Source: Anseranas semipalmata
Lineage: Eukaryota; Chordata; Aves; Anseriformes; Anseranatidae
DNA: 64,000 bases
Assembly: GCA_013399115.1 (NCBI GenBank)
Contig: VXAA01004297.1
Span: forward strand, 311,892 to 375,891
Direction: 5' to 3'
Shown: positions 45,916-59,631 of the stretch, one piece after another
Position numbering within the stretch: the stretch's first letter is position 1
Layout of the letters: every line of letters begins with the position of its first letter
Notes under the pieces: model-generated
What the model was told of the DNA's origin: nothing
Database searches by the model: none
What the model saw: only the letters and a program-made list of their open reading frames with translations
Translations under genes and position numbers: made by a program

Positions 45916-48900
45916 CTTAAAGACAGAAAACAAACAAAAAGGAGCTATTTTAGAGGAAAATCTCTTACATTTAAGAAGTAACATATTTAGACAAGTGATT
46001 GGAAAACGGTAGTGGCATCACCTTGATTTTTTATCTGACCAACTTCCCCTGTAAATAGATAGGAAAAACACACCAACCCAAGGAAGTCTTTGGAGACATT
46101 AATGACAGCTAAATATTAATCAGACATTTTGTCTTCATCGTTCTGTCTGAAATTAATTGCCTGGCTGTAATTGAACCAAAGCTCTCTGTACCTACGGAGG
46201 TCATGTCCTCCTATGTATCCCTCCTAATAACGTTTCAGGAAATAAAACCATCACTCTTTTTTTGCTAGCAAAATATATCTGTAAATCTAGTTAAAACAAA
46301 TACCTGTGTTTCCTTTGCATTTGGAATCAATCTTAACTTTTATTCTAGAGGCTATTAACCAGGAACCACCTGAATAAATATCCTGAATAAATTTTCTTTC
46401 TCTTGGATCCACCATTCAAAGAAACATGTTTAAATTAATTTACATGACATTCATCTTCCTTCTATTCAATCACTATAATTATTAATAAAGAAATTAATAA
46501 AATCAGGACATTTGTGAAATCATGATTTCTTTCCGTTTAACAGCATGACTTTCAAAAACAACACTCAGAAGAAAGCGTGTAAACAGCAGAGAACACCTGC
46601 AATGCTCATTTACTAAAATCTGTCAAGTGGAATATCCAGCACAAGTATACCCAGCAGTTCATCCTAGCCTGTTGGTGTAGTTGCTGCAACAAAACACCCA
46701 TACTTGCCCAGCCATTCATGCCAACACAAAAACTCTGAAATACTATTTCTTCTATGACTTTTCCCTTTTCCATACATGCAACTTTCACCACATTTACTCC
46801 CTTCCCCAACAGACCAGTTACAGCACAGAACCCACTGATTTATGGGCAACTGCTTTTTTTCAGGGTCTGATCACGAAACATGTAGCTCTGCTGTCATTAC
46901 TCTTAGATAACAAAACGAATAATATGATTACTTACAAACTACTAATGGGAAGTAAAGAGCAGGAGCCCAGGAAGAACAAAACTGCATTAAAAGTGTAACA
47001 CAGCAAACACTTAATATGTATCCAGATAAACTATCATAAATGATTCAGTCAACAACATCTGCTGCATTATCAGAAGACTGAACTGAGAGAACAGGAAGAT
47101 GGTAAACGGCACCAGAGCCAAGAGTTTAATCATGGCACAATCCCACTGCCATCAAAAATAGGGCTATTACTATGCAATTTAAGCACGATCTTCATCCAAG
47201 TACGAACTGATGGCTTCAGGAACTTTCACAGGTGCTGTTAGCAGCTCACACCACCTTGAAGTCTTCGGTTTTCTGATACTCACCATGTGAAGAAAACATC
47301 TCTTCCTATGCACGTCATAACATCTACTGGTGCTTACAACTACTCTTTCAGTCCCCAGCTATACTTTTGAGTTCATTATTTACAGACTCACTTTCCTCAC
47401 CCCATTTAAACAATTCGTGCCTTCGACGTACTATCCTTTTAGAGAAATTAGGCAGAGACTTGGAACAACTCAGGCTGATGTTACTCTGCCAACCATAGGC
47501 TCTACTTTTACAATTCGATTTTCTCTGTGAGTCGTATCAGGAGGGCAGCAAGCCTGGTCGATTTTTTTTTGTTAATGCAAGAAAATTATTCGCCTTTCAA
47601 TTTAGTCTCTTTCTTTGCCTTTTTTTCCTCTCCAAAAATAAGGCCTATAATTCTGATTTAATTTAATGCTTTTAAAAAAAAGAAAGTCTGAAGCCATCAG
47701 AGTACTGTAGAACACTGCCAGGGAAAAAGAATAAGAAGCCGGAGCTGCCTCCAGCTGTGAAAGTTACTACTGCACACACAACACACACATTTACTTGAAA
47801 ACTCAGCCAATGCTCCATTAGTTAACTTAACATAGTTAATACTTCTTAATGTGAAAAGGTCAGTTTTATAACCAGAATACAACAGATATTTAAAAGCAAA
47901 GCCTAACCAGAACAATAAGAGTAGTTACAACAGTAAACATTTCTGAACCAAAGTTTGATAAAACTTAGCATTTTACTATTACATACATTCATATTATTTC
48001 ATGAATTTAAATAAATGTTTACAAGAAGTCATGAATGTTATTATAATTTTCACATAATGATCATGTTACCACAAAAAAAAAAACACCACACACACAATAA
48101 GCAAATCACTAGATTTCCCCCCATGACTTTATATTTCTATACAGGTTTTATACTTGTATTTAGATTACATTGTAATATCCATATAATTAGATCATTATTA
48201 CATTACAGTTAATACACAATTACAATACTTTATTATATCAAATTCATTTCTAATTTGAATGTGTTCAAAAATCACCAAGAGAACCCTATCCAAAAGTGTG
48301 AACACGTTTTTATTACAATCCTCCTTTTAGCTTCCAGCTTAGACACTTTAAACTTTGTTATAGAGGAAAGGTATTTATTTTTTAAGCACGTCACCAAGCA
48401 AAAAGCCACAAAAGTAACCGAGCCATTAATGTGACAGTCACCCACAGGGAACATCACACGAGTAACGGAAACTTCTACTCTCAAGCTTCTCAAAATGTCA
48501 TCATGGTTGAGAAGCTTGTTCCTGTCCATTAAAATGAAGAAAGATAAACTCTTTCAGATAATCAACGCAACTCCTGAAATATTTTTTCCAAGTGTTTCAG
48601 GGTATAAGGCAGCAGTTTGCTTTACCATTCAATAGCACGTGGATCCTTATCAAGGACTGCTGTGAGGTCACCAGCACGAGAGCAACACTCCTGCTGCTGT
48701 GAAGTGCCATCCGCATCAACCAGTAAGACCAAACATGACCAGCAAGACCGGGTACTGCACAATCAGGCACTCCGACATCCAAGTCAAATGGCTCACTTAG
48801 AACGTAAAGGTAAAATTTAGAAAGCAAAATTCTGTTCTGACGGATCTGCAGCAGCACGCGGGACAGAAACATGTACCGCCATCCCACCTGGGCACCAGCG

Positions 48901-51900
48901 CCCACAGGCAGCACTGATATGGGTGTGCACGAGGAGAAAAAAACCCTGTGCCTCTATGCCATGTAAAGAATGTACGATGAAAGGATAAACCCTCATTTTC
49001 ACCCTAAAGAGTTAAAATGCGTCAAATATTATCTTCAAAGACCTTGGAATACATTCACAGTCCCAAAGTACCTCTTAAGTGACAATTCGTCCAAGCCACA
49101 GGCTTATATACGAATAATAGCACTGTTGCTGCAACACACATACTGAGATCTTGTCTAAGTGGACAGAGTAGTTTTGTAATACCAGCAAAACATGCCCATG
49201 CTATGATGAAGAGCATACAACTAGTTCTCAAAACAGATCTTTGCTTCCCTCTGGTGCAGTGGAGAAGTTCTCCCCAAAACTACCCTCGTAATCTCACAGG
49301 CAAGTGTCACAACCTTCGTGCTGGCACTGCGCAAGGCGAGACTGATCCTAAAATGGGATATGGGCTAGAAAACAACCCCTGCAGCTCCACATCCCACCCC
49401 TGCACTCATTACAATGCCCACAAATTCTCTTCTTCCGCAGCCTACCACTTTCTTGCCTGCCAGCACCCCTTTCAAAGGACAGAGTTAAGGAACAGACGTG
49501 CCCGTCTGCCACAAACAGAGGGGGAGGCCGATGGCACAACTGCAGAAGCTGTTGCAGCTTCAGAACCCACCATTGCATTACTGAGAAGAATATGAAAGCT
49601 GTGGTAGCAGCAACAGTTACAGTTGTTGAAATGATTTCCTGTTCCCTGCCTGTTCAGCACTCAGAGGTGAGGAGATGCGGCAGATGAGAACACCAAAATG
49701 GGCAGCAAGACTAAGCTACTGTTTCAGAAGGGCTTTCCAGGGAACAACTGCACCCCTTGGCCTGCTATTCTGGGCCCCAGACTCAAGCATTGACTTGTGA
49801 GAGGACCTCACTGCCAACACCAGCTGATGAACAGTGACTACAGAAGCTCAGATTAACTCAGGACGTTTTTCTGGGGATCCCTAGTGAACACACATCAGAG
49901 CTGCAGAAGAAACATGCCATGTAGCCGCTTCTTTTTTTTTTTTTTTACCATTATCTTCTTCAAACTTCCCCAAACCAGCTGTTATAAGGCAGCCACACCA
50001 CCTTCATACAGACAAATTAACTGCTAGGGGCTACTATAACGGCATGAAATACGCATGAACTATCTTTTAATGCTGATATGCAAGATCTGTGAGTGTTTAA
50101 ACAATAACTGATGTGCATCTGAATGGACAACACTTCCCAAATCAAATGCACTGGTGGAACAGGCTGCCCAGAGAAGCTGTGGATGCCCCATCCCTGGAAG
50201 TGTTCAAGGCCAGGTTGGATGGGGCTTTGGGCAACCTGGTCTGGTGGGAGGTGTCCCTGCCCATGGCAGGGGTTGGAACCAGACGATCTTTAAGGTCCCT
50301 TCCAACCCAAACCATTCTATGATTCTATGATTCTGTATTTTGTTGTTGTTGTTTTTCCTGCATTCAGCACTCATGCAGATATTCATCTATGCGCTCCAAG
50401 ATCTGGCCAAGAAGCTGCAGAGGGTTCACTTGCCTAAAGTGACATTTCAAAATGACTGGAGTTTTCAAGGACTTTTGCCCATTTTTTTCCCTTCAGATGC
50501 AAGTTTGCTAGCACATCAAACAGAGATACCATTAACAGCATAAACATTTCCTTTTGAATGCTCGGAAACCTTGCTTATCCTTTATTGTAATGGTTAATGA
50601 AACCCACCATCAACTATTTATATCTGAAAAGAATTTTTTAAGTCTTTCCTAGACACCATGTGCTTTTGTGAGACTGGAGTAATCTTACTAGATCAGAGGA
50701 ATAAAGCTTGTCTTTACTATAAGCAAGCACCGAGTCCTTAACAGTAGCTGAGAGCAAATCAGAGCATGCTATGGAGGAGGGACAACAAGAGACACCAACA
50801 CGTGTCACGCTATTTGAGGAATGTGGAAGATGCCACAAGACTGCACACCAGCTGTGAGGATGGAACTTCACCACGTGGTAATTTTTCAGAGTTTGGTCGA
50901 TCCAGTTTAAGTATTTTTCCAGTACTTCATCCTTTGGAAAAAAACATGCAATACTGGAGGACGCTGCAAAAATACTGAAGCTACTGGTGCCTGGAAGTAT
51001 TACATGACTGAATGAAATATTCTGGGTCAGAAAAGCAACTCTTGCCCTTGGTCTAGGCACAGAGAACAGACACAGGAAGGGGATACTGTGCTCAGACTGT
51101 CACTTCACAGCGTACTCTGGTGGCTAATCATTGTGATGCCTGCAAGTGAACACAGCAGTAAGAGTATCACTGCAGGGATGATTTTTCATCAAAAGCTCAT
51201 AAACTTAATGCAAAAGTTGTGGGGTGAGTCATGTTAGTACAGGACAAGAGAAATCCAGCCTACACTCCTGGTCAAGGCTTTATGGTCCCCAAGACCAAAG
51301 GATTTCAGCCTTGCAGAGGAAACACATTCGGCAGGAAGAAAGTCAGTAAAGAAACCAACGGTGATCATGTTTTAAATCTATTTTCACAAGACGCAGGTAA
51401 GACTGGAATCAAACCAGTTACCTACACAGTGACTGTTTAAGAAGCTGCTGGCTTTAGCCTAGGTCACAAACTACAACATCTACAAAAAGAATAAAAAACT
51501 AAGACAACCCTTGTTTTTAAAAGGAACATTTGAAAAAAAAAAAAAAAACAGAAAGTGAAACAGGTTGAAATTAACCAAAACATTTATCTGGTTGAGCAGC
51601 CTCTTCTTCCTCCCAACCACAGAGCACATTACCATACTACTATTAGTATACAGTGTCGGAAATGTCAGGTATGGCTACACCACAACACTGTGGAGATCCC
51701 CAAGCTAGCTTGAAACGAGCTCGCTCTGCACCAGAAGCAGAATAGCCACATTTCTGCAGCGTGCAGTGACTGGCTAATCGAACTCCTGTGGCTGCACTGC
51801 TCCCAGGACTCAAGCTAATATTTTGAGCTATGTTGCACCGTAGCATGCTGATGTACAAGCTAATTTGTTTTCCCAGATAGTACTGTACTGCCTAATATTG

Positions 51901-54900
51901 TCAGGCACACAAGCCTGATATTTCAATACATACTTCATTTTTCCTTCAGTCATACCACAAAGCATCAGCTGATGTACCTTCATTATTCTCCTAATGCCTG
52001 CACACAACACGCTTCAATCTTGCAGGTTATGCAAGCAGAGGAGCACAACATTGCGTTCTTGCCTTGGGGATACTCAACAAGCTGTTCGCATTACACCACA
52101 AGGTTCACAGAGAGGTAAAAGCATAAGTTGCGTTAGAGGAAACTCTTACATGCAAGTTCAGAGGACTCCACTCCCTACTACTACACAAAGTAGTTTATGT
52201 GTAGTAGGCAAAATAGTCAAATATTGTCCAGATGTAGCAAGTGGACATGCTCTAAACCACACACTTGGATTTTTCTGTAATAAAAATGAAAGACTAGCTC
52301 TAATTAACTCTCCCAGTAAACCCATGCACACTGTTGAACATAGCACGAAGAACACTGGAATGGGGTATTACAACATCTGCAGAAAACCTTGGTGTTGTTC
52401 TTACAGGTGTAAGTTGTCGGAAAGGCCTTGGTGTCTTATACTGGAAAGTTTTCTGGGTATCAGAACTTTGCTCCCAGGACTCGGCATGTTGGAGAATAAG
52501 CAGCAAATACAGCTAAGCAGCACTGCAGTGATCAAATGGCCAGCCTGGTGTCAGCCTTGATGCACTCACGCTCGCCTTTGCAGAGCCACTGAAGTGTTTC
52601 AGTAGCATTACTCACGGGACTCGAGCTGCTGGCAAAATGCAACATAAGAAACCAGGCTGGGTCTAGCACCACGGCCCACCTCTCAAGACCCTCCTGAAAC
52701 CCTGGTGTTGGAGCATGCTTCCTGAGCACACTGCAACCGTTCTTCACAAGTGAACTCAGCTCCAGCTGGGTTCGCGCTTTCCTAAGTCATTTGAGTATGC
52801 CTGTGCTGGGCCTCCGCTATGCAGAGTCGTTGGCTTTATTTTCCTTCCCAGGGCACACCAGTTCCTTCAATATTCCAAACAGTAGAAACAGTTTCCCCTA
52901 ATGAGGGCAAACAGTCTTTGTCCTTTGAGATGGTGTTCTCCCTTGTCTCCTGATTTCCATCTCTTGTAGCTGTAACATGTACCAGTTACGTCTATTTTTA
53001 CAACTCCTCAACCAAAATCCTGTGCGTAGGTGTGTCATCGGCTCCCGGAGCAGTCATCTGCTATACCTGATACTGCCTGTTCGGAATTCAGCAGATCACT
53101 CCCAGCAAAGGACCTACTTGTCTGAACTGGCTCACATGCATCCAGGGTCGGACCGCTTGTTTGTTGGAAGGGTTTGCTTTTATATACGTCTCTTTTATGT
53201 CATTTTTCAAGAATCTCTCTATCTACGCATGTGATTTTAAAGGGTACTGAACTGGGATACAAAATACTAGAGAAGCACTTTATATAAGAACTCATCTTAA
53301 CCACACTACTCAAAATCACGAGACCTTATTAAGAAGCACATGGACGAGGTCAAGGACTTCATTACACACACAGGTCCAATTACTCAGGCATTATTTATGA
53401 GAAAGTCTAACTTCATCACAAGTGGTCAAGCTTGAGAGTAATATCTGAAGCTGAATCTGTGATGAAGCGCTTAAAAGTTTTGAATGTTCCTCGGATGTAG
53501 ATAATATCGTTCATGAAAGGAACTTTTCTGCACAGCCACCTAACACAGCGCAGCATCTGCCAGCACCCGTAGTACAGAGATCATCCATAAAGTTATCTCA
53601 AGGCAAGTAATACAGCAATAGTTTGCACTTGCTAGTAAGTTTGAAAAATACTGTTTGCTCAGCATAGCAGTGGTACTTGAGCAGAAATAAAATTTGACCA
53701 TCAACCATGCGAAGATCAATGTCCCAAAAAGAGCTAAAGGCTCTATCTATGGCTAGATCTAGATAAGTTTTTTCAGACCGTTTTAACAACTGACTCTAAA
53801 TACTGCAACAACTGCCCCACCCTGAATGAGGAATAAAAATAATCAGGACGTCTATAGTATATAAGTGGACTTCTTAAAATGTGATAAAAGGAAGCTACAG
53901 TGTCTTCCTCACATGTTTTCTAGAATCAGTATGCTAGTGTATTGCTAAGTGGTATCTGTCTACCAAAGTTCAGTCATCTTCTGCCACATTTTATCATATT
54001 ACATCTGGAATATTAAACAATAACTTCACTCTAACAAGCACATTAGCTTTTTATTTGACTTATAAGCTACCTTCTTTTAAGCACGCAAGTTACCATGCCT
54101 GGGACATAACAAAAGACAGAATCAACTACAACATGAATCCAAGGTCCATTAATTTTTACAGCAAGAGGAATAACGGTTGATGAAAAATGCCTCCTCACCC
54201 AAAACTTAATGTTCTAATCAACTCATTCTACACAATGAGGGTGAAAACTAAGATCTGTTTAAAACTCCTACTTAGCAAGCAACTTCAAAATACCTTAATC
54301 ATGTCAGACTCTCCCTGTAGCTTGAAAGAAAAGTTTTGTTTTTATCCAAACATCAAGAGATGAGACAGGCAGCCTAGAAACACTAGAAGGCAGGATGCAA
54401 GAAAGGGAAAGTGGCTAATGGAGTATCAGCCAAAAGGAGATGTGCTTCATAGAACACTGATCATGAATTTCATCTATGCACTGCACTGAATACAATGTAA
54501 GGATTCTCAAGTTATTTCACTCATTTAGACATCTAATGACAACACAGACTATTAAATCATTCTTTGCATTGTTTCCACAGTCTGCTATAGTCCACTTTCA
54601 TTTTGGTTTATTCTAAAATTAGCAAAAGAAATAATAAAGAATTCAAAGAACATGGATAATAACATCCTAGTCCAAGATTCTACTAACCTTCATTAGATCA
54701 TTATTACCAGATGAAGTAAAAGGTTTAAAACCAGCTGCAATTGCTGTCACTAAGACTTACTGGTTACCCTCCTATCTCTTTCAGAAAAGGATTAAATGCA
54801 ATTTCAAGAATTAATTAACCATAAAAATTTACAAGAACAAAAATACTTCAAATGAGTTAAATAATTATATAGGTTCCGATAAAAAGTTTCAAAATAAAAA

Positions 54901-56269
54901 GTTTTTAAAAAGGTGATTGGGCCAAACCACTATAGGCTCGCTTCTAGAAAACTGTCCCTGGCACCCTTGTCAGAATACTTTGCAAAAGAAGCTCATTAAG
55001 AATCACATTACCAAAATCCAGTAGAGCTCTGGGGTCATTTGTTGTTTGTTTGTTTTGGCATTGCTAAAGATGGGAACTCTGCAGGAAGAAGTGGAAACAA
55101 GGCAATGGTGACAAAAAGAACACAGTAACCCCTGGTATTTTTACCATCACATCTATGTCAGAGGATGCTAAAACCCCTACTCTGCCAGAAATAAAATCAA
55201 CAAGTCGGTCACTTTTTAAAATGACCCAAGATACACGTGGCTATAAAAAAGCTTAGTATTACTAAGTTTCACCCATCTGTATTACTATATGGCTCGAACC
55301 GAACTTTATAGATGTTAAGAAGTCCGTCAGAGGTGGCACACTGGGCTACAGGAGCCTTCTTCCTGACCTGGCACCATCCTTCTTATCACTGTCAAATCAC
55401 GTGTCTGGTTATCTTATCCAGGGTCTCTGATACAGGCTCATTTATCTGCTAACTGCCCCAGCAAACAGTCGGCATTGCCCTTCTGCCCGAGGTCACAGCT
55501 CTCAAGACGCAGCCAGCAGAACAGGACACACGCACACGTGTGCTCCCCTGGTGCCACATCAGGCAGCTGAGCTTGCACCCGCCTTCATTAACCATCACGT
55601 TCTGCTCATCAGCGTCTGAGTCCCACACGGCTGCCAGCCAGACGCTTCTGCTACAAAGGCAGAAACAAAAATCTGAGGGCACAGGGACATCTTAAACTGT
55701 CACAGCTGTGCACTAGGTGAGCATATGTCACTGCCACCTAAATCCACACCTCTACTAGAGTTTGTCAGCATAGCTATAGCAGGCAAGTTATTGTCAAAAG
55801 TTACTTTAGGACAGTCAACAGGTGAGTTCATTAAGAGTATGCGTTGTACCAGTTTCCCAGAGGAAAAATAAAAGAAGAGGGTAAACCATGTACTTTGTAC
55901 AAGTAAAATGGCATCTCCTCTGGGCTTTTCTCCTAGCACAGCTGTTTCTTATGACTACAATTTTCCACTCATCCTTCCGATGGACTTATCTTGGAAAAAC
56001 TTTAAAATATGGACGGTGACTTTCCACACATTCAGCCAAACAAGGATACTTTTCACCCCACGTTCTTTCTCACAGAACTATGCACAGACTCATGCCACCA
56101 AAGGGTAACAGTATCTGGGGAAAAAAAGTCAAAAACCAGGAGCTGAGAATCAACTGCAGCGTTATCAGATCCCCCTGCAGAAATACTCCCCCCTCCTTCG
56201 GATGCCTCAAGCAGAATGCAGCTAACCTTAATTCTGCCGTCCCACAAAGGGGCTCAAACGACGGAGGTT
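45916..56269 (-). other. UBAC2: UBAC2 first intron (mostly)
   Basis: Between exon 2 and the presumed first exon near the gap. It contains one sense CR1 fragment (50140-50336), A-runs at about 48071-48082 and 51533-51548, a T-run at 49931-49945, and moderately GC-rich patches at about 48640-48900 and 49380-49580. No additional gene recognised; short ORFs here have no known relatives. The leftmost extent is certain, the right end inferred. Confidence 0.6.
50140..50336 (+). mobile_element. CR1 3' fragment, sense
   Basis: AACAGGCTGCCCAGAGAAGC, the 'GATGCCCCATCCCTGGAAGTG' segment, the TGGTCTGGTGGGAGGTGTCC block and the tail ATTCTATGATTCTATGATTC are all near-consensus. It is among the youngest-looking CR1 copies in the window and antisense to UBAC2. 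Confidence 0.97.
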
Positions 56270-56763
56270 NNNNNNNNNNNNNNNNNNNNNNNNNNNNNNN
56301 NNNNNNNNNNNNNNNNNNNNNNNNNNNNNNNNNNNNNNNNNNNNNNNNNNNNNNNNNNNNNNNNNNNNNNNNNNNNNNNNNNNNNNNNNNNNNNNNNNNN
56401 NNNNNNNNNNNNNNNNNNNNNNNNNNNNNNNNNNNNNNNNNNNNNNNNNNNNNNNNNNNNNNNNNNNNNNNNNNNNNNNNNNNNNNNNNNNNNNNNNNNN
56501 NNNNNNNNNNNNNNNNNNNNNNNNNNNNNNNNNNNNNNNNNNNNNNNNNNNNNNNNNNNNNNNNNNNNNNNNNNNNNNNNNNNNNNNNNNNNNNNNNNNN
56601 NNNNNNNNNNNNNNNNNNNNNNNNNNNNNNNNNNNNNNNNNNNNNNNNNNNNNNNNNNNNNNNNNNNNNNNNNNNNNNNNNNNNNNNNNNNNNNNNNNNN
56701 NNNNNNNNNNNNNNNNNNNNNNNNNNNNNNNNNNNNNNNNNNNNNNNNNNNNNNNNNNNNNNN
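56270..56763. other. Assembly gap (494 N)
   Basis: Runs of N only. The right flank (56764-56960) is strongly GC- and CpG-rich. Its position is where UBAC2 exon 1 is expected, so the gap probably hides a CpG-island promoter that failed to sequence. Long frames that appear to cross it are artefacts of N translation. Confidence 0.98.
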
Positions 56764-56981
56764 CAGCTCGAGCCGCCGCGCGGAGGTGTTGGTGGCGGAG
56801 GAAGGACGCCCCGCAGTGCGCTGAGGGAGCCGGCGCAAGGGGAGCGGCAGTGTTTAGGCAGCTGGGGCATTTCCTCGGCCGGGAGGGATGCGCCAAGCTG
56901 GCTCCGCTGTTCCCCTCGTGGCCACGGGAGTCTGGGGCTGCGACTGATCAGTGGTGCGCTACACGGCCGTGCCATGCAGTC
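56764..56981 (-). promoter_or_regulatory. UBAC2: CpG-island flank, probable UBAC2 promoter region
   Basis: GC-rich with dense CpG (AGCCGCCGCGCGGAGGTG, GGGAGCCGGCGCAAGGGG), unlike the AT-rich surroundings, and directly 5' (on the - strand) of the gap expected to contain UBAC2 exon 1. A bidirectional role toward DOCK9, the usual divergent neighbour, is possible but no DOCK9 exon is visible. Assignment is by position and composition only. Confidence 0.5.
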
Positions 56982-57445
56982 ACAGAATGGTCGGGGGTGG
57001 AGGGGACCTTCAAGACCACCTGGTTCCAACCCCCTGCCAGGGGCAGGGACACCTCCCACCAGACCAGGTTGCCCAAAGCCCCATCCAGCCTGGCCTTGAA
57101 CACTTCCAGGGATGGGGCATCCACAGCTTCTCTGGGCAGCCTGTGCCAGTGCCTCACCAGAACTTCCTCCTAACATCTAATCTAAATGTACCCTCGTTCA
57201 GTTTAAAGCCATTCCCCCTTGTCCCATCACTACACTCCCTGACAAAGAGTCCCTCCTCAGCTTTCCTGTAGCCCCCTTTAGGCACTGGAAGGCCGCTGTA
57301 AGGTCTCCCTGGACCTTTCCCTTCTCCACACCCCCAGCTCCCTCAGCCACTCTCCACAGAAGAGGTGCTCCAGCTCCCTGATCACCCTCATGGCCTCCTC
57401 TGGACCTGCTCCAACAGGTCCCCATCTTTCTTGTGCTGTCAGCCG
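56982..57445 (-). mobile_element. CR1 LINE fragment, antisense
   Basis: On + it begins with the 3' end TCACAGAATGGTCGGGGGTG, then the CCACCTGGTTCCAACCCCCTG region, a 'GCCCCATCCAGCCTGGCCTTG' segment and the GGGATGGGGCATCCACAGC block. It ends in the region that reads CTGGACCTGCTCCAACAGGT. Close to consensus. It sits just upstream of the presumed UBAC2 promoter. Confidence 0.96.
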
Positions 57446-59516
57446 CAGAGCTTCACTCCCTTATCTACCTCGATGCATCTTCCATTTTGTGAAAGGGGGA
57501 TGTACAGTAACCAAAACAGGCCGAATACATTATTTTAATTAACCCGTGGCACAGAAGGCAGGCAGATTTGCAAGGCATGTGTGTAGGCCAGACCACAAGC
57601 TGCAGCAGGGGACGCCTTGAGGCCACAGCAGAAGGCCACCCTGTTTGCATGGGGTTTGAGGGGCAGCTACTCATGACTGGTCTCGTCAGAGTGCGCGGTC
57701 AGCACTCAGACATTGCAGGAGCAGCGAAGGTCAGATAGAGCTACACAGATATAAAACATATGTTACTCCAGGTATATTCTATGTAATTACTTCCATCTTT
57801 CTAAAGATGATTTAAAATTTAAAATTGTAGTTACTTTGGGAACGCCAAGCTCCTTACACTTTGGAAAATTACAACACCTGAGGGGAGACCTGTCTCACCC
57901 CAACTTTGGGAGTCCACAACGTGTCTACACAGGAGCCATGTGTACGTGCTCATTACAGCTAATGGAGGCATAGTCCATACATGCAGTGGAGACTAGAGAA
58001 CTTTTCAGATGATGTCTATTTTGGGATGAAAAGAATTGCTCCCTGGAGTCCAGCTACTATTGAACAGAAGGCCTCTAGCTGTAACAGCATGTTAGAAACC
58101 TAGCTTGTATATAGGTATCGATATTTAAGATAGAGTGAGCCAAAATCTACCTCTGATTTCATTCAAATGTGGTGAAATTATTGGGGCACCAAATTTCAGT
58201 GAAATTTTCAAGTCCATGTAAAAATCAGAGTTTACTGAAAGAAGTCATACTATGCATTTGAAAAGTGATGATGCTCTGCTCTATGTCACAGATGTGAGTA
58301 TTAGGAAGAAACAGGGCAATGTTTGTGCACTCAGCTGAACTGGCAGCCTGGAAGTCCCACTTAGCACACTGAACTGTGAGCCTCAGCTTTGAAGATTTCC
58401 CTTGATTTATGTTCCCACAAGGTAATCATATTAGAGAGATTCTTCTCTGCAACGTTCAGCACTAGTATTGGATGAAAGTCAGAATCATTAAACGCCCAAG
58501 AGACTTAAGCGTGTATTTTGCTGAATAAGGATGCATTTGAGCAAATACTTAAGTGGTATTTTGGAAGCAGCTCTGTGGACTTGTTATCACTGACAGATAC
58601 AACAAAACTGAATGAGAAGCAGTAGCTGGCAAGCTTGTCCCAACAACATATCAAAATACATACTTGCAGATTTGTCAATACTGCTGGGATATTGGAAGCT
58701 GGATCTGGATTTATTTGCCGCTATTTTATTTAAGTCTGCAAACATATTACTGAATCTATGAAACATCTAAAGATCTAACATCTAATATCCCTGTTTCAAA
58801 AAACATTTATTAAGTCAATTTTTCTCAGATTAGATCAGATGAGATACACGATTTGTTTTTGAGAAAACTATATACCCAGTGCTAATAAGTATACTTTCAC
58901 ATACCGATTGAACGGTAGAGGAAATGTAGTTTTTGCCTTCAGACTCAGTGGCAACCAGAGACTTTATTAAAGGAGAGAGGTTTTTATCTCAGCATTGGCA
59001 GTACCAGCTGATAGCTTGTCATAAGAATTATGCAAATAATTTGCATTATTTGAACATTAAGTGTTGTCCACTTTGGAGTTAAATGAAATCATCTGTCTTC
59101 ATGCTTGCCTTGGAACACATCCCAGAATAGGAAAGCTAGCACTTATCTGCTAATCTGCTCAGAACAAGCTTAGAAGGCTTTGACACTGCTCAAATGTCAG
59201 CTTAAATATCTGCATTTGTTTATTACATCTAGTTAGTGGGGTCAATTTGGGATGTTCAAAATAAACTTATTTAGATTTCCTTCTCAAAGAAAAAAAATCC
59301 CAGGAGACTGGAATTTATATTTCTAACTGTTTTCTAATATGATTATCTTGCTTTTTTTCTCTGAACTGGCAGTGTTTTTGAACCAATTCTTAATTACTAA
59401 TTAATCTCTAAGAGTCAGGTGCTCTCCTGCCATAAAGAACGAAGGATAGCGGCAGAGTAAAACAGGAAAGAAATGTAACACCTCACTCAGGACTTTACTG
59501 TCTTAACTCAGTGCTA
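57446..59516. other. Intergenic or 5' flanking stretch, nothing recognised
   Basis: Average to AT-rich DNA upstream of UBAC2. No supported gene, RNA or repeat. By synteny DOCK9 should lie beyond the right edge, on the + strand, but none of its coding exons were recognised here. Confidence 0.4.
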
Positions 59517-59631
59517 TCAGGACTCTGCAGGTTCGTGGGTGATGGTCTGTGTTTCCTTGATGTCTGGGGTTTCTGTGGCATTCATAGTAGCACATGCAGC
59601 TATTACAACTACCGGAAATATTAGCAGACAC

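Noticed and set aside
56070..57176. Long ORFs on both strands spanning the N run
   Set aside because: They are open only because N codons cannot be called stop; the flanking parts are CR1 and CpG-rich DNA.
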